From contig NZ_RDRE01000003.1 of NCBI RefSeq assembly GCF_003693265.1, positions 1 through 64,000 on the forward strand: 64,000 nt of DNA. The letters run 5' to 3'. Of the stretch, positions 35,513 through 46,082 are shown in pieces (the stretch's first letter is position 1; the number at the start of each line of letters is the position of its first letter). The translations under genes and the position numbers were made by a program. This DNA is from Corynebacterium gottingense (GTDB lineage Bacteria; Actinomycetota; Actinomycetes; Mycobacteriales; Mycobacteriaceae). The notes under the pieces are model-generated. The model was not told the origin of the DNA. It saw only the letters and a list, made by a program, of their open reading frames with translations, and searched no databases.

Positions 35513-37315
35513 GTGGAAGAGACCGTGCTGCGCACTCACCTTGCGGGTGATCTCCGCAAAGAACTCGATGGACAGACCGTTACGCTCACCGGTTGGGTGG
35601 GCCGACGCCGCGACCACGGCGGCGTGATCTTCATCGACCTGCGCGACCGTTCCGGCCTGGCGCAGGTTGTGTTCCGCGAATCCGAGGTGGCGGAGGCCGC
35701 GCACGACCTGCGCAGCGAGTACGTCATCCAGGTCACCGGCGTGGTTGAACCGCGCCCGGAGGGCTCGCAGAACCCGAACCTGGCCTCCGGCGAGATTGAG
35801 GTCAACGTCTCCGAGCTCACCGTGCTGAACAAGGCGGCCGCGCTGCCGTTCCAGATCGAGGACGCCTCCTCCAGCGAAGTCGGCGAGGAGACCCGTCTGA
35901 AGTACCGCTACCTGGACCTGCGCCGCGAGCGTCAGGCGAACGCGCTGCGCCTGCGCGCGAAGGCGAACCAGGCCGCCCGCCGCGTGCTGGATGAAAACGG
36001 CTTCACCGAAATCGAGACGCCGACGCTGACCCGCTCCACCCCGGAGGGCGCCCGCGACTTCCTCGTCCCGGCCCGCCTCCGCCCGGGCAGCTGGTACGCG
36101 CTGCCGCAGTCCCCGCAGCTGTTCAAGCAGCTGCTCATGGTCGCCGGCATGGAGCGCTACTACCAGATCGCGCGGTGCTACCGCGACGAGGACTTCCGCG
36201 CCGACCGCCAGCCGGAGTTCACCCAGCTGGACGTCGAGGCGAGCTTCGTGGACCAGGACGACGTCATCGCCCTGGCCGAGCAGATCGTCACGGAACTGTG
36301 GAAGCTGATCGGCTACGAGATCACCACCCCGATCCCGCGCATGACCTACAAGGACGCGATGGAGAAGTACGGCTCGGACAAGCCGGACCTGCGCTTTGAC
36401 ATCCAGCTGCAGGACTGCACCGAGTTTTTCAAGGACACCACCTTCCGCGTCTTCAACGCTGAGTACGTCGGCGCAGTCGTGATGGACGGCGGCGCCTCCC
36501 AGCCGCGTCGCCAGCTCGATGCGTGGCAGGACTGGGCCAAGCAGCGCGGCGCCAAGGGCCTGGCCTACATCCTCGTGCAGGAGGACGGCTCCCTGGGCGG
36601 CCCGGTGGCCAAGAACATTACGGACGAGGAGAAGGCCGGCATTGCCGATCACGTCGGTGCGAAGCCGGGCGACTGCATCTTCTTCGCTGCGGGCGAAACC
36701 AAGGCCTCCCGCGCGCTCCTCGGCGCTGCCCGTGGCGAGATTGCGAAGAAGCTCGACCTGATCAAGGACGGCGACTGGGCGTTCACCTGGGTCGTCGACG
36801 CGCCGCTGTTCGAGCCGTCTGCGGACGCCACCGCGTCCGGCGACGTCGCCCTCGGCCACTCGAAGTGGACCGCCGTCCACCACGCGTTCACCTCGCCGAA
36901 GCCGGAGTACTTGGACAACTTTGATAAGAATCCGGGCGAGGCACTGGCGTACGCCTACGACATCGTCTGCAACGGCAACGAGATCGGCGGCGGCTCGATC
37001 CGTATTCACCAGCGCGACGTGCAGGAGCGCGTCTTCGACGTCATGGGCATCAGCGAGGAAGAGGCCCGCGAGAAGTTCGGCTTCCTGCTCGACGCGTTCG
37101 CGTTCGGTGCACCCCCGCACGGCGGCATCGCCTTCGGCTGGGACCGCATCGTATCCCTGCTCGGCGGCTTCGATTCCATCCGCGACGTCATCGCGTTCCC
37201 GAAGTCCGGCGGCGGCGTCGACCCGCTGACCGACGCGCCCGCCCCGATTACCAAGGAGCAGCGCAAGGAGTCCGGCGTGGACTTCAAGCCGAAGGCCGAC
37301 GAGAAGGCCGAGTAA
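35513..37315 (+). CDS. aspS: Aspartate-tRNA(Asp/Asn) ligase
   Basis: The 600-aa bacterial-type AspRS contains the OB-fold anticodon domain ([24 protein letters not shown]), class II motifs ([56 protein letters not shown]), the inserted GAD domain, and motif 3 ([16 protein letters not shown]). Length is normal. The start may be GTG 35513 or GTG 35525 (VLRTHLAG, closer to the usual family N-terminus). Whether it also charges tRNA-Asn depends on other genes not in the window. Confidence 0.95.
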   Translation: MEETVLRTHLAGDLRKELDGQTVTLTGWVGRRRDHGGVIFIDLRDRSGLAQVVFRESEVAEAAHDLRSEYVIQVTGVVEPRPEGSQNPNLASGEIEVNVSELTVLNKAAALPFQIEDASSSEVGEETRLKYRYLDLRRERQANALRLRAKANQAARRVLDENGFTEIETPTLTRSTPEGARDFLVPARLRPGSWYALPQSPQLFKQLLMVAGMERYYQIARCYRDEDFRADRQPEFTQLDVEASFVDQDDVIALAEQIVTELWKLIGYEITTPIPRMTYKDAMEKYGSDKPDLRFDIQLQDCTEFFKDTTFRVFNAEYVGAVVMDGGASQPRRQLDAWQDWAKQRGAKGLAYILVQEDGSLGGPVAKNITDEEKAGIADHVGAKPGDCIFFAAGETKASRALLGAARGEIAKKLDLIKDGDWAFTWVVDAPLFEPSADATASGDVALGHSKWTAVHHAFTSPKPEYLDNFDKNPGEALAYAYDIVCNGNEIGGGSIRIHQRDVQERVFDVMGISEEEAREKFGFLLDAFAFGAPPHGGIAFGWDRIVSLLGGFDSIRDVIAFPKSGGGVDPLTDAPAPITKEQRKESGVDFKPKADEKAE

Positions 37316-37418
37316 GAGCCAATTCGGTTCCACGGCCCCGGGAATGGCGGAAACGTCGCGCCCGGGGCCACTGGTATGTCACACTGAGAACCGAGTAACC
37401 CGCAAGGAGAGGTTCAGC

Positions 37419-38678
37419 ATGGACCAAGAGCAGATCATCGCCGAGGCGGAGGAGATTCTCACTCGGCGCTACGGCGGCACCCAGACGCTCGGCGAGGTAC
37501 AGCGTCTGGGTGGCTCCGGCGTTGCCAGCGTGTTCCGTGCCCGCGTGTCCAACAACCCGTTCCTGCAGCACCGGACCGTCGTGGTGAAGTACTCGCCGGA
37601 GACCGGCAACGTGCTGGAGGACGCTGCCTTTTTGCGGGAAGTAGTTGCTTACCAGTTCACGACGTCGTTAAGCGAAGATGTCCGGCCAGGCCCGGTCCTT
37701 CTTGGCTACGACATTGACCAGCGCATCGTCATTATTTCCGATTCGGGCGAAGGCGACACCCTGGCCACGCTGCTGGACAGCGCGGATGAGGAGCAGCACG
37801 TGCAGCTGCTGCGCAACCTCGGCACTGCGCTGGGGCGGATGCACGTCGGCTCGGCCGGCCGCGAGGACGCGTTCGACGTACTGTTCGCACAAGCGGCCCG
37901 CCAGCGCAGCGGAGCGGATACGATGCAGCACCTGCGCGAGCGCCTGCTTGCGCACCGCTTCGACTTTGGCCTGGACATGCTCGAACGCAGCGGGCTCGAC
38001 GTGCCGACGGAGGTTCGGCTGACCGCCGCCAACGTGCGCAAGCGCCTGTTCAAAGGGGGCTCGCGGGCGTTTACTCCCTTTGACCTGTCGCCCGACAACA
38101 TCATCTACGCGGACCGCACGCAGTTCCTGGACTACGAGTGGGCGGGTTTCCGCGACGTCTCCTTCGACGTGGCGTTCGTGGTCGCCGGGTTCCCGCTCTA
38201 CGTCTCCGCGTGGGGCTACAGTGACGTGGCCATCGAGGCGTTCATCAGCGCGTGGGTGCAGGAGGTCCGCGGGATCTGGCCCGCATTCCTGCACGAGGAC
38301 ACGCTCCACGCCCGGATCACCGGCGCCATGGTCGCGTGGGCGCTGTCCAGCCTCTCCGTGATGGGGCAGTTCACCGTCGCCGAGCTTGCGGCCAGTGATG
38401 CCGAGCTCGCGCAAGAGCTTATCGACGCCGGCGTCGCACCCCACAGCGAACGGCTCACCGCGCAGGGCGAAGCGGCGAGCGGCGCGGAGACGCTACACGG
38501 CGGCTCGGACATCCTCCGCCCGCAGAGCCAGGGACCGTTCACCGAGGAGGAGCAGCTCGTGCGCCGCGACCTGCAGGAGACGTTCGAGGCGCTCGCCGCG
38601 TTTGCCGGCACCGGGCGCGACACGGCGTACCTCGTGATCGCTGACTTTGCCCGCACCGTGGCGAAGCGGTTTGCGTAG
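37419..38678 (+). CDS. Aminoglycoside phosphotransferase-like kinase
   Basis: The 419-aa protein has a kinase-like fold: [13 protein letters not shown] (loop), [13 protein letters not shown] with the ATP-site Lys, a [20 protein letters not shown] helix, and the catalytic/metal blocks [12 protein letters not shown] and [19 protein letters not shown]. The usual HxD is changed to F-D, keeping the Asp and Asn. Substrate is unknown; such proteins phosphorylate small hydroxyl compounds. CAAGGAGAGG precedes the ATG. It lies between aspS and rarA. Confidence 0.75.
   Translation: MDQEQIIAEAEEILTRRYGGTQTLGEVQRLGGSGVASVFRARVSNNPFLQHRTVVVKYSPETGNVLEDAAFLREVVAYQFTTSLSEDVRPGPVLLGYDIDQRIVIISDSGEGDTLATLLDSADEEQHVQLLRNLGTALGRMHVGSAGREDAFDVLFAQAARQRSGADTMQHLRERLLAHRFDFGLDMLERSGLDVPTEVRLTAANVRKRLFKGGSRAFTPFDLSPDNIIYADRTQFLDYEWAGFRDVSFDVAFVVAGFPLYVSAWGYSDVAIEAFISAWVQEVRGIWPAFLHEDTLHARITGAMVAWALSSLSVMGQFTVAELAASDAELAQELIDAGVAPHSERLTAQGEAASGAETLHGGSDILRPQSQGPFTEEEQLVRRDLQETFEALAAFAGTGRDTAYLVIADFARTVAKRFA
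38417..38428 (+). repeat. GCTTATCGACGC motif (in kinase-like gene)
   Basis: Exact 12-mer coding Glu-Leu-Ile-Asp-Ala. Confidence 0.85.
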
Positions 38679-38689
38679 GCGGGGTGGCA

Positions 38690-40093
38690 ATGGCACAAGA
38701 AGATTTGTTTGGCGGCGGGCTCGGCGGGCCAACTCCCGGCCCCGGTGACCCCGGTGACCCCGGTGACCCCGGTGGCCCCGCGGCAGGTCTGCGCGGCGCG
38801 AGCTTCTTCGAGGCGGGGCAAACCGCCCCGCTGGCTGCGCGGATGCGCCCGCGCTCGCTTGATGAGATCGCGGGGCAGGCGCATTTGCTCAGCGAGGGGA
38901 AGCCGTTGCGCCGCCTCGTCGAGGGCTCGGGGGCTGCCTCCGTCATCCTGTACGGGCCGCCGGGAACGGGCAAGACGACGATCGCGTCGCTGATCGCGCA
39001 GTCGATGGAGCAGAATTTCGTCGGCCTTTCTGCCCTGTCCAGCGGCGTGAAAGAGGTGCGCCAGGTCATTGACCAAGCGCGGCGCGACCTCATCCGGGGC
39101 GAGAAGACGGTGCTGTTTATTGACGAGGTCCACCGCTTCTCCAAAACCCAGCAGGACGCGCTGCTGGGGGCGGTGGAGAACCGCACGGTCCTGCTGGTTG
39201 CAGCGACGACGGAGAACCCCTCGTTCAGCGTCGTCGCCCCGCTGCTGTCCCGTTCGTTGCTGCTCAAGCTGGAGTCGCTCTCTCGCGAGGACCTGCGCAA
39301 GGTGATTGAGAACGCGGTCGTGGCACAGCGCGGGCTCGCCGGCACGGTGGAGCTTGCGGACGACGCGCGCGAGCAGCTGATCACGCTCGCCGGCGGCGAC
39401 GCGCGGCGCGCGCTGACCTACCTGGAGGCGGCGGCCGAGGCGGTGCACGCCGGCGGGACGATCACGGTGGATACGCTGCGCGACAACGTGAACCGCGCGG
39501 TGGTGCGCTACGACCGAGACGGCGACCAGCACTACGACGTCGTCTCCGCGTTCATTAAATCCATCCGCGGCTCCGACGTGGACGCCGCGCTGCACTACCT
39601 GGCGCGGATGATCGAGGCGGGCGAGGACCCCCGCTTCATCGCCCGCCGCCTGGTCATCCACGCCTCCGAGGACATCGGGATGGCGGATCCGACCGCGCTG
39701 CAGACGGCGATCGCGGCGGCCAACGCGGTGCAATTCATCGGAATGCCGGAGGGCCGGCTCCCGCTTGCGCAGGCGACGATTCACCTAGCCACCGCGCCGA
39801 AGTCGCCGTCGGTCATCCAGGGGATCACCCGCGCGCAGCAGGACGTCGCCGCCGGCAACATCGGCGCGGTGCCCCCGCACCTGCGCGACGGCCACTATGA
39901 GGGCGCGAAGGCGATGGGTAATGCCGTCGGCTACAAGTACCCGCACGATGACCCCCGTGGCGTGGTGACGCAGCAGTACCTCCCCGACGAGTTGCTGGGC
40001 GCGGAGTACTACACGCCGACCGATCACGGCGCGGAGAAGCGGATCCGCGATTTCCTCGGTCGGCTGCGCCGCGTGATTCGGGGAAAGGACTAA
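38690..40093 (+). CDS. rarA: Replication-associated recombination protein A (AAA+ ATPase)
   Basis: The 467-aa RarA/MgsA protein acts at stalled replication forks. It has an N-terminal [12 protein letters not shown] then a [12 protein letters not shown] repeat, then [21 protein letters not shown], Walker [29 protein letters not shown], sensor [10 protein letters not shown], and the C-terminal MgsA domain (HEASE-like [28 protein letters not shown]). The start is ATG 38690 with GGCGGGG upstream; an in-frame GTG at 38684 would add two residues. It is close to aspS and alaS, as in M. tuberculosis. Confidence 0.94.
   Translation: MAQEDLFGGGLGGPTPGPGDPGDPGDPGGPAAGLRGASFFEAGQTAPLAARMRPRSLDEIAGQAHLLSEGKPLRRLVEGSGAASVILYGPPGTGKTTIASLIAQSMEQNFVGLSALSSGVKEVRQVIDQARRDLIRGEKTVLFIDEVHRFSKTQQDALLGAVENRTVLLVAATTENPSFSVVAPLLSRSLLLKLESLSREDLRKVIENAVVAQRGLAGTVELADDAREQLITLAGGDARRALTYLEAAAEAVHAGGTITVDTLRDNVNRAVVRYDRDGDQHYDVVSAFIKSIRGSDVDAALHYLARMIEAGEDPRFIARRLVIHASEDIGMADPTALQTAIAAANAVQFIGMPEGRLPLAQATIHLATAPKSPSVIQGITRAQQDVAAGNIGAVPPHLRDGHYEGAKAMGNAVGYKYPHDDPRGVVTQQYLPDELLGAEYYTPTDHGAEKRIRDFLGRLRRVIRGKD
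38740..38775 (+). repeat. 9-bp tandem repeat in rarA
   Basis: Four copies of CCCCGGTGA (last copy ends GG) encode Gly-Asp-Pro units between the N-terminus and the ATPase domain. Copy number changes would keep the frame. Confidence 0.9.
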
Positions 40094-40105
40094 GCGCGGG
40101 GCATT

Positions 40106-40117
40106 GCTTATCGACGC
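40106..40117 (+). repeat. GCTTATCGACGC motif (intergenic)
   Basis: Exact 12-mer in the 97-base gap between rarA and alaS, upstream of the TAGAGT -10 box. Confidence 0.85.
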
Positions 40118-40145
40118 GCACTGTCTCCGGATTCACACGCCGGGG

Positions 40146-40151
40146 TAGAGT
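40146..40151 (+). promoter_or_regulatory. -10 box TAGAGT upstream of alaS
   Basis: TAGAGT lies 39 bases before the alaS GTG, the same hexamer as in front of aspS; no good -35 box. Confidence 0.45.
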
Positions 40152-40190
40152 AGTGCGGGACAAATACGAGCTTTGAAAGGACATCACCTC

Positions 40191-42860
40191 GTGCAGACAC
40201 ATGAGATCCGTGAGCGGTTTACCAACCACTTTGTTCAGGCAGGGCACACGCCCGTGCCGAGCGCTTCGCTGATCCTGGACGACCCGCAGCTGCTCTTTGT
40301 CAACGCCGGCATGGTGCCTTTCAAGCCGTACTTCCTGGGCCAGCAGAACCCACCGTTTGAAAACGGCCTTGCCACCTCGATTCAGAAGTGCGTGCGCACG
40401 CTGGATATTGAAGAGGTGGGCGTGACCACCCGCCACAACACCTTCTTCCAGATGGCTGGCAACTTCTCCTTTGGCCAGTACTTCAAGGAAGGTGCGATTA
40501 CTCACGCGTGGACGCTGTTGACCAACTCGGTTGAGGACGGCGGCTTCGGCCTGGACCCGGAGCGCCTGTGGGTCACCGTCTACTTGGACGACGACGAGGC
40601 CCTGGAAATCTGGCGCGACAAGATTGGCGTGCCGGAGTCGCGTATTCAGCGCATGGGGATGGAGGACAACTTCTGGTCCATGGGCGTGCCCGGCCCGTGC
40701 GGTCCGTGCTCCGAGATTTACTACGACCGTGGCCCTGAGTACGGCAAGGAGGGCGGCCCGGAGGCGGACGACTCCCGCTACATGGAGATCTGGAACCTGG
40801 TGTTCATGGAATCCATCCGCGGCGAAGGCGACAAGAAGGGCGGCTTCGACCTGCTTGGCGAGCTGCCGAAGAAGAACATCGATACCGGCCTGGGCATCGA
40901 GCGCGTCGCGTGCCTCCTCCAGGGCGTTGACAACGTGTACGAGACCGACCTGCTGCGGCCGGTGATCGACGAGGCCGTGAGGCTCACCGGCACCCAGTAC
41001 GACGCAGGGAAGCACGAGGACGACGTGCGCTTCCGCGTCATTGCGGACCACTCCCGCACCGGCATGATGATCATCCTGGACGGCGTGACCCCGTCCAACG
41101 AGGGCCGCGGCTACATCCTGCGCCGCCTGCTGCGCCGCATCGTCCGCTCCGCCCGCTTGCTGGGGGCCGAGGGCAAGGTGCTCGAGGTCTTCATGAACAC
41201 GATCATGGACACCATGACGCCTTCGTTCCCGGAGATCGCGGACAACCGCGAGCGCATCCTGCGCGTCGCTGTGGCCGAGGAGCGCGCCTTCCTGAAGACG
41301 CTCGCCTCCGGCACCAGCCGCTTCGACGAGGCTGCGTCCGCGCTGCGCGAGTCCGGTGCCACGACGCTGCCGGGTGAGCAGGCCTTCGAGCTGCACGACA
41401 CCTACGGGTTCCCGATCGACCTGACGCTGGAAATGGCGCGCGAGGCCGGCCTCGACGTGGACATGGCGGCGTTCGACGCGGCGATGCAGGAGCAGCGTGC
41501 GCGCGCGAAGGCGGATAATAAGGCGAAGAAGCAGGGCAACATCGACGAGTCGCTCTACCGCGAGTGGGTTGACGCGCACCCCACCCAGTTCGTGGGCTAC
41601 AGCGAGCTGTCGCACGAGGGCAAGGTGCTCGGCCTCGTGCGCAACGGCGCGAAGGTACACGAGGCGACGGCCGGTGACGAGGTCGAGGTCATCCTCGATG
41701 TCACCCCGATGTACGCCGAGGCCGGCGGCCAGATGGCAGACCGCGGCCGCATCGTAGTGGGCGACACCGTACTCAACGTCAACGACGTGCAGAAGGTGGG
41801 CAAGAAGCTCTGGGTGCACAAGGCCACCGTGGAACACGGCGGGCTGGACCTCGGCCAGACCGTGACGGCGGAGGTGGACGAGGCCTGGCGCCACGGCGCG
41901 CGCCAGGCGCACACTGCAACGCACCTGATCCACGCTGCGCTGCGCCAGGTGCTTGGGCCCACCGCGGTCCAGGCCGGCTCGCTGAACAAGCCGGGCTACC
42001 TGCGCTTCGACTTCAACTACACCGACCAGCTCACCGACGCCCAGCTCAAAGAGATCGCCACCGTAACCAACCAGGCGGTCGACGCGGACTTTGCCGTCAA
42101 CACCATCGAGACCTCCCTGGACAAGGCCAAGGAAATGGGCGCGATGGCGCTGTTCGGCGAGAACTACGGCGACCAGGTGCGCGTGGTGGAGATCGGCGGC
42201 CCGTTCTCCATCGAGCTGTGCGGCGGCACGCACGTCGCGCACTCCTCGCAGATCGGCCCGGTCGCCGTGCTGGGCGAGTCCTCCGTCGGCTCCGGCGCGC
42301 GCCGTATCGAGGCCTATTCGGGCATGCACTCCTTCGATTACTTCTCCAAGGAGGCAGCTCTGGCTTCCGGCATTGCCGCGGAGCTGAAGACCCCGACCGA
42401 CCAGCTGCCCGACCGCATCGCGCAGCTCACCGAGCGCCTCCGCGCCGCGGAGAAGGAGATCGAGGCGCTGCACCGCCAGCAGCTGCTCGCGCAGACGGCG
42501 GGCCTGGCAAAGAACGCGGAGCACGTCGGTGCGTTCAAGCTCGTCGCCGTCCACCTTCCGGACGGAGTGTCCGGCGGCGATCTTCGCACCATCGCCCAGG
42601 ACGTCCGAGGCAAGCTCGGCACCGAGCCTTCCGTGGTGGCCCTGGCGTCCAACGACGGCGGCAAGGTCCCGTTCGCCGTGGCCGCAAACAAGGAGGCCGT
42701 CGCCGCCGGCGTGAAGTCTGGGGACCTGGTCAAGCTGGTCGGCGGCTACATTGACGGTAAGGGTGGCGGCAAGCCGGACCTGGCGCAGGGCTCCGGCAGC
42801 AATGCGGACGGCATTACGGCTGGCCTGGCCGCGCTGCGCGAGGAGCTCGCCGGCAAGTAA
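40191..42860 (+). CDS. alaS: Alanine-tRNA ligase
   Basis: The 889-aa protein has a class II catalytic core ([44 protein letters not shown]), anticodon/C-Ala linker, and editing domain with [16 protein letters not shown] and [13 protein letters not shown], which provide the zinc ligands (HxxxH and CxxxH). The C-terminal coiled and glycine-rich C-Ala domain follows ([19 protein letters not shown]). The GTG start follows GAAAGG. The downstream order yqgF-mltG-aroE is conserved in Actinobacteria. Confidence 0.97.
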   Translation: MQTHEIRERFTNHFVQAGHTPVPSASLILDDPQLLFVNAGMVPFKPYFLGQQNPPFENGLATSIQKCVRTLDIEEVGVTTRHNTFFQMAGNFSFGQYFKEGAITHAWTLLTNSVEDGGFGLDPERLWVTVYLDDDEALEIWRDKIGVPESRIQRMGMEDNFWSMGVPGPCGPCSEIYYDRGPEYGKEGGPEADDSRYMEIWNLVFMESIRGEGDKKGGFDLLGELPKKNIDTGLGIERVACLLQGVDNVYETDLLRPVIDEAVRLTGTQYDAGKHEDDVRFRVIADHSRTGMMIILDGVTPSNEGRGYILRRLLRRIVRSARLLGAEGKVLEVFMNTIMDTMTPSFPEIADNRERILRVAVAEERAFLKTLASGTSRFDEAASALRESGATTLPGEQAFELHDTYGFPIDLTLEMAREAGLDVDMAAFDAAMQEQRARAKADNKAKKQGNIDESLYREWVDAHPTQFVGYSELSHEGKVLGLVRNGAKVHEATAGDEVEVILDVTPMYAEAGGQMADRGRIVVGDTVLNVNDVQKVGKKLWVHKATVEHGGLDLGQTVTAEVDEAWRHGARQAHTATHLIHAALRQVLGPTAVQAGSLNKPGYLRFDFNYTDQLTDAQLKEIATVTNQAVDADFAVNTIETSLDKAKEMGAMALFGENYGDQVRVVEIGGPFSIELCGGTHVAHSSQIGPVAVLGESSVGSGARRIEAYSGMHSFDYFSKEAALASGIAAELKTPTDQLPDRIAQLTERLRAAEKEIEALHRQQLLAQTAGLAKNAEHVGAFKLVAVHLPDGVSGGDLRTIAQDVRGKLGTEPSVVALASNDGGKVPFAVAANKEAVAAGVKSGDLVKLVGGYIDGKGGGKPDLAQGSGSNADGITAGLAALREELAGK

Positions 42861-42896
42861 GCTGCAAATGTAACAAATTGGTCAAGGGACACGCCG

Positions 42897-42926
42897 TCGG
42901 CGTGTCCTGGCCTTTTGTGTGTAGAC
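42897..42926 (+). terminator. Terminator of alaS
   Basis: GGACACGCC-GTC-GGCGTGTCC, a perfect 9-bp stem, followed after five bases by TTTT. The remaining gap to yqgF (to 43022) has no further feature that I can see. Confidence 0.65.
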
Positions 42927-43022
42927 GGTATTTTGGCTGTGAGCGCCGTACGCGGTTTGACGCTGGCGTCGACTAGCGATTGCTTGTACGCATGAGCCCC
43001 GACCTGTAGATCGGAGAAACTT

Positions 43023-43520
43023 TTGAAGGTTGAGCCTGACACACCGGGCGTCGAAGACCCCGGCCCGGGGCGCAGACTCGGTATCGATGTGGGCACGGTC
43101 CGCATTGGTGTCGCGGCGTCGGACCGCGACGCAAAGCTGGCTATGCCAGTGGAGACTGTCAAACGCGTCACCGGGTTTAAGGACCGGGACGGCGAGGACA
43201 TCGAGCGGTTGCTCGAGCTTATCGACGCCTACGGGGCCGTCGAAGTCGTTGTCGGGCTTCCCCGCGACCTCAAAGGAAACGGCTCCAAGAGCGTGAAGCA
43301 CGCCAAGGAGATCGCCTTCCGTATCCGGCGGCGCAACGGCGACGTGGCCGTACGGATGGCGGACGAGCGGCTGACGACTGTCGCGGCGACGCACGCGATG
43401 CGGGCGTCCGGCCGCAGCGAAAGGGACCAGCGTGCCGTGATCGACCAAGCGGCGGCAGTGGAGATCTTGCAAACGTGGCTTGATGGCCGGCACAACTACC
43501 TCAAGGAGAACGAATCGTGA
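43023..43520 (+). CDS. yqgF: YqgF/RuvX family RNase H-like nuclease
   Basis: The 165-aa protein has the RNase H-fold Asp in [52 protein letters not shown] and an [18 protein letters not shown] end with the last acidic residue. In E. coli it processes the 5' end of pre-16S rRNA; a junction resolvase role was proposed earlier. The start is TTG 43023, placed after CGGAGAAA. The stop overlaps the mltG GTG (GTGA). Confidence 0.92.
   Translation: MKVEPDTPGVEDPGPGRRLGIDVGTVRIGVAASDRDAKLAMPVETVKRVTGFKDRDGEDIERLLELIDAYGAVEVVVGLPRDLKGNGSKSVKHAKEIAFRIRRRNGDVAVRMADERLTTVAATHAMRASGRSERDQRAVIDQAAAVEILQTWLDGRHNYLKENES
43217..43228 (+). repeat. GCTTATCGACGC motif (in yqgF)
   Basis: Exact 12-mer coding Glu-Leu-Ile-Asp-Ala. 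Confidence 0.85.
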
Positions 43521-44668
43521 CTTCCCGAAACAACGCCCAGCGGCGGACGCGAGGGATCGCGGTCCTTGTCGCCTCAATCCTGCTGATCATCGGCCTCATT
43601 GCGTGGATCGCCATTGCGCACCAAACCGCCTCGCCGGACGACTTTAAGGGCGAAGGCAACGGCGAGGAGCAGGTCGTGGAGATCCCCGAGGGCTCGAATA
43701 TCTCCGCGCTCGGCCCCGAGCTTGAGGAGCGCGGCATCGTCGGCTCCAACAAGGCGTTCCAGGCCGCGGCTGCGAGCGACCCAGACTCCGACAACATCCA
43801 GCCGGGCTTCTACCGCCTGGAAAAGGAAATGAGCGCGGAGAGCGCCGTGTCTGCGCTGCTGGACCCGAACAAGAAGGTCACCCCGCTCCAGGTCTACGGC
43901 GGCGCGACGCTCATGGACATCAACGTGGTCGGTGGGCAGAAGCGCGAAGGCATCCTCACCATGATTCAGAACGTGACGTGCGGCAGTGAGATGGCGCAGG
44001 GCTGCGTGGACGTCGAGCGCCTCAACCACGTGGCGTCCGATGCGGACGCGGCGAGCCTGGGCGTGCCGGAGTGGGCCGTCGAGACGGTGGACGCGCGGAA
44101 GGGCGACGCGAAGCGCCTGGAGGGCCTGATCGCACCGGGCGAATACATCATTGACCCGGGTGCAACGGCGGAGCAGATCCTCACGGACCTGATTACCCGC
44201 TCCGCTGAGGTATACAACTCCACCGACATCGCGTCCCGTTCAGAAAACGTGGGCCTCAGCCCGTACGAGCTGCTGGTTGCCGCCTCGCTGGTTGAGCGCG
44301 AAGCGCCGGCAGGCGAGTTTGACAAGGTTGCCCGAGTGATCCTGAACCGCCTCAACGAGCCGATGCGCCTGGAGTTTGACTCCACCGTGAACTACGGCCT
44401 GCCCAACGTCGAGGTCGCGACCACAGACGAGGACCGCCAGCGCGTCACCCCGTGGAACACCTACGCCATGGACGGGCTGCCGCAGACCCCGATCGCCTCG
44501 CCGTCCGTCGAAGCACTCGACGCGATGGAGCACCCCGCCGATGGCAACTGGCTGTTCTTCGTCACCGTGGACAAGGACGGCACGACCGTGTTCAACGACA
44601 CCTTCGAGCAGCACCAGGAAGACACGCGCCGCGCGATCGACTCCGGCGTGCTTGACTCCCAGCGGTAG
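43517..44668 (+). CDS. mltG: Endolytic murein transglycosylase
   Basis: The 383-aa protein has a short cytoplasmic N-terminus, membrane helix ([19 protein letters not shown]), a LysM-like segment ([23 protein letters not shown]) and the YceG domain with catalytic Glu in [28 protein letters not shown], then [11 protein letters not shown] and [28 protein letters not shown]. It cuts nascent glycan strands outside the membrane and is thought to terminate their elongation. Length and domain order are normal for the family. Confidence 0.94.
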   Translation: MTSRNNAQRRTRGIAVLVASILLIIGLIAWIAIAHQTASPDDFKGEGNGEEQVVEIPEGSNISALGPELEERGIVGSNKAFQAAAASDPDSDNIQPGFYRLEKEMSAESAVSALLDPNKKVTPLQVYGGATLMDINVVGGQKREGILTMIQNVTCGSEMAQGCVDVERLNHVASDADAASLGVPEWAVETVDARKGDAKRLEGLIAPGEYIIDPGATAEQILTDLITRSAEVYNSTDIASRSENVGLSPYELLVAASLVEREAPAGEFDKVARVILNRLNEPMRLEFDSTVNYGLPNVEVATTDEDRQRVTPWNTYAMDGLPQTPIASPSVEALDAMEHPADGNWLFFVTVDKDGTTVFNDTFEQHQEDTRRAIDSGVLDSQR

Positions 44669-44680
44669 GGGCGGACCAGC

Positions 44681-45535
44681 ATGACGCAGCCACCCACGCA
44701 CCGCGCGGCGGTCCTTGGCAGCCCGATCGAACACTCGTTGTCGCCCGTGCTCCACACCGCCGGGTACGGGGCCGCGGGCCTCGACGGCTGGGCGTACGAG
44801 CGCATCGAGTGCACCGCGGAGACGCTGCCGGCGATTGTGGGTGGGGCCGATCCCACATACCGCGGGTTCTCCGTCACCATGCCCGCCAAGTTTGCGGCCC
44901 TGGAGTTTGCTACCACGGCGTCAGAGCGGGCCACCGCGATCGGCTCCGCGAACACGCTCGTGCGCACCGACGACGGCTGGTACGCCGACAACACCGATTG
45001 CGAGGGAATTGCCGCGGCGCTCTCCGCGCTGCTCGGCGCGGCGACGCCGCGCACCGCCTTGGTCATCGGCGCCGGCGGCACGGCGCGCCCGGCGCTGTGG
45101 GCGCTGCGCCACGCGGGTGTAGCGCGCATCGACGTGGTGAACCGCTCCGACCGATCGGGCGAGATCGCCTCGCTGGTGGAAGGCGTGGACTTCCAATTCC
45201 ACGGCTACACCGGCGACCTCGAAGCACTTGCAGTTCGCGCCGACGTCATTGTCTCCACCGTCCCGGCTGCTGCGGTCGCACCCTACGACGTGCAGCTTGG
45301 CCACGCGCCGGTGCTCGACGTGATCTATAACCCGTGGCCGACGCCGCTGGCAGTGCGAGCCGCCGCGAACGGGTACCCGACGGTCGGCGGGCTCACGATG
45401 CTCGCCGGGCAGTCGTACTCGCAGTTCGAACAGTTCACCGGCGTTGCGGCGCCCCGCGACGCCATGCGTGATGCACTGATGCGCCACTGGGACGAGCCGG
45501 CCAGTGGTGCCGGGGAAGCGGGGGCATCGCGCTAG
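44681..45535 (+). CDS. aroE: Shikimate dehydrogenase
   Basis: The 284-aa NADPH enzyme reduces 3-dehydroshikimate to shikimate. LGSPIEHSLSPVLHTAGY binds substrate; catalytic Lys70 is in FSVTMPAK and Asp106 in DNTDCEG; the cofactor loop is VIGAGGTARPALWAL. GGFTMLA-type LTMLAGQSYSQFEQFTG lies at the C-terminus. It is 12 bases after mltG and separated from aroC by the prepilin peptidase gene. Confidence 0.94.
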   Translation: MTQPPTHRAAVLGSPIEHSLSPVLHTAGYGAAGLDGWAYERIECTAETLPAIVGGADPTYRGFSVTMPAKFAALEFATTASERATAIGSANTLVRTDDGWYADNTDCEGIAAALSALLGAATPRTALVIGAGGTARPALWALRHAGVARIDVVNRSDRSGEIASLVEGVDFQFHGYTGDLEALAVRADVIVSTVPAAAVAPYDVQLGHAPVLDVIYNPWPTPLAVRAAANGYPTVGGLTMLAGQSYSQFEQFTGVAAPRDAMRDALMRHWDEPASGAGEAGASR

Positions 45536-45582
45536 CACAGCGCCCGCACAGCGCTCGCTCTGCGGCGCGCGGGGCGGCGGCC

Positions 45583-45588
45583 TAGACT
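45583..45588 (+). promoter_or_regulatory. -10 box TAGACT, leaderless peptidase gene
   Basis: TAGACT ends 8 bases before the ATG at 45597, and there is no ribosome-binding site. Confidence 0.55.
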
Positions 45589-45596
45589 TTCACCCC

Positions 45597-46070
45597 ATGG
45601 GGATTGGGGGAGCGCTCTTCAGCGCGGAATTCGCATTATTTGGGCCAGCCGGCGTCACCTGGCTGGCGCTGTGCACGTTCGTCGGGTGGAGCGTGGCGCT
45701 CGCGCGCATTGACGCGAGGCACTCCCGTTTGCCCAATGGGCTGACGGTCCCGCCGGCGCTCGTTGCCCTGGCAGCCTGCGTCGCCTCGCCGTACCTCGCG
45801 TGGGGCCTTGCGTGGCCTGCCGCCTACCTCGCTGGCCCCGGCATGGGCGGCGGTGATGTAAAGCTTGCCGTCCCGCTCGGAGTGCTTCTCGCCGCGCTTG
45901 GAGGTCCGTTCGCGGTGCTCGCCGCGGTAGGGCTCGCGGGACTGCTCACGGTTGTGCGCGGGTGGATGGCAGGGCGAGCGGCACTGCCGCACGGCCCCCA
46001 GATGCTGGCAGCGGCGTGGACCGTTGGAACATTTGTTGGGCTAAAGAGCTCGATCGCGGCGGCGTTGTGA
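45597..46070 (+). CDS. A24-family prepilin peptidase
   Basis: This 157-aa polytopic membrane aspartic peptidase has the first catalytic Asp39 in ARIDARHSRLPN and the second, Asp87, in GPGMGGGDVKL, the GxGD motif. It lacks the N-terminal methylase part, as in short TadV/CpaA-like forms. It should cleave prepilin leader peptides on the cytoplasmic face. No pilin or Tad genes lie in the window; the gene sits by itself between aroE and aroC. Confidence 0.88.
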   Translation: MGIGGALFSAEFALFGPAGVTWLALCTFVGWSVALARIDARHSRLPNGLTVPPALVALAACVASPYLAWGLAWPAAYLAGPGMGGGDVKLAVPLGVLLAALGGPFAVLAAVGLAGLLTVVRGWMAGRAALPHGPQMLAAAWTVGTFVGLKSSIAAAL

Positions 46071-46082
46071 GACAATGCCTTC

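Noticed and set aside
35486..37333. A 615-codon minus-strand frame opposite aspS
   Set aside because: Antisense shadow; the plus-strand AspRS is complete with all class II motifs.
39825..42554. A 909-codon minus-strand frame opposite rarA and alaS
   Set aside because: Antisense shadow of rarA/alaS with no start signal and no recognisable domain.
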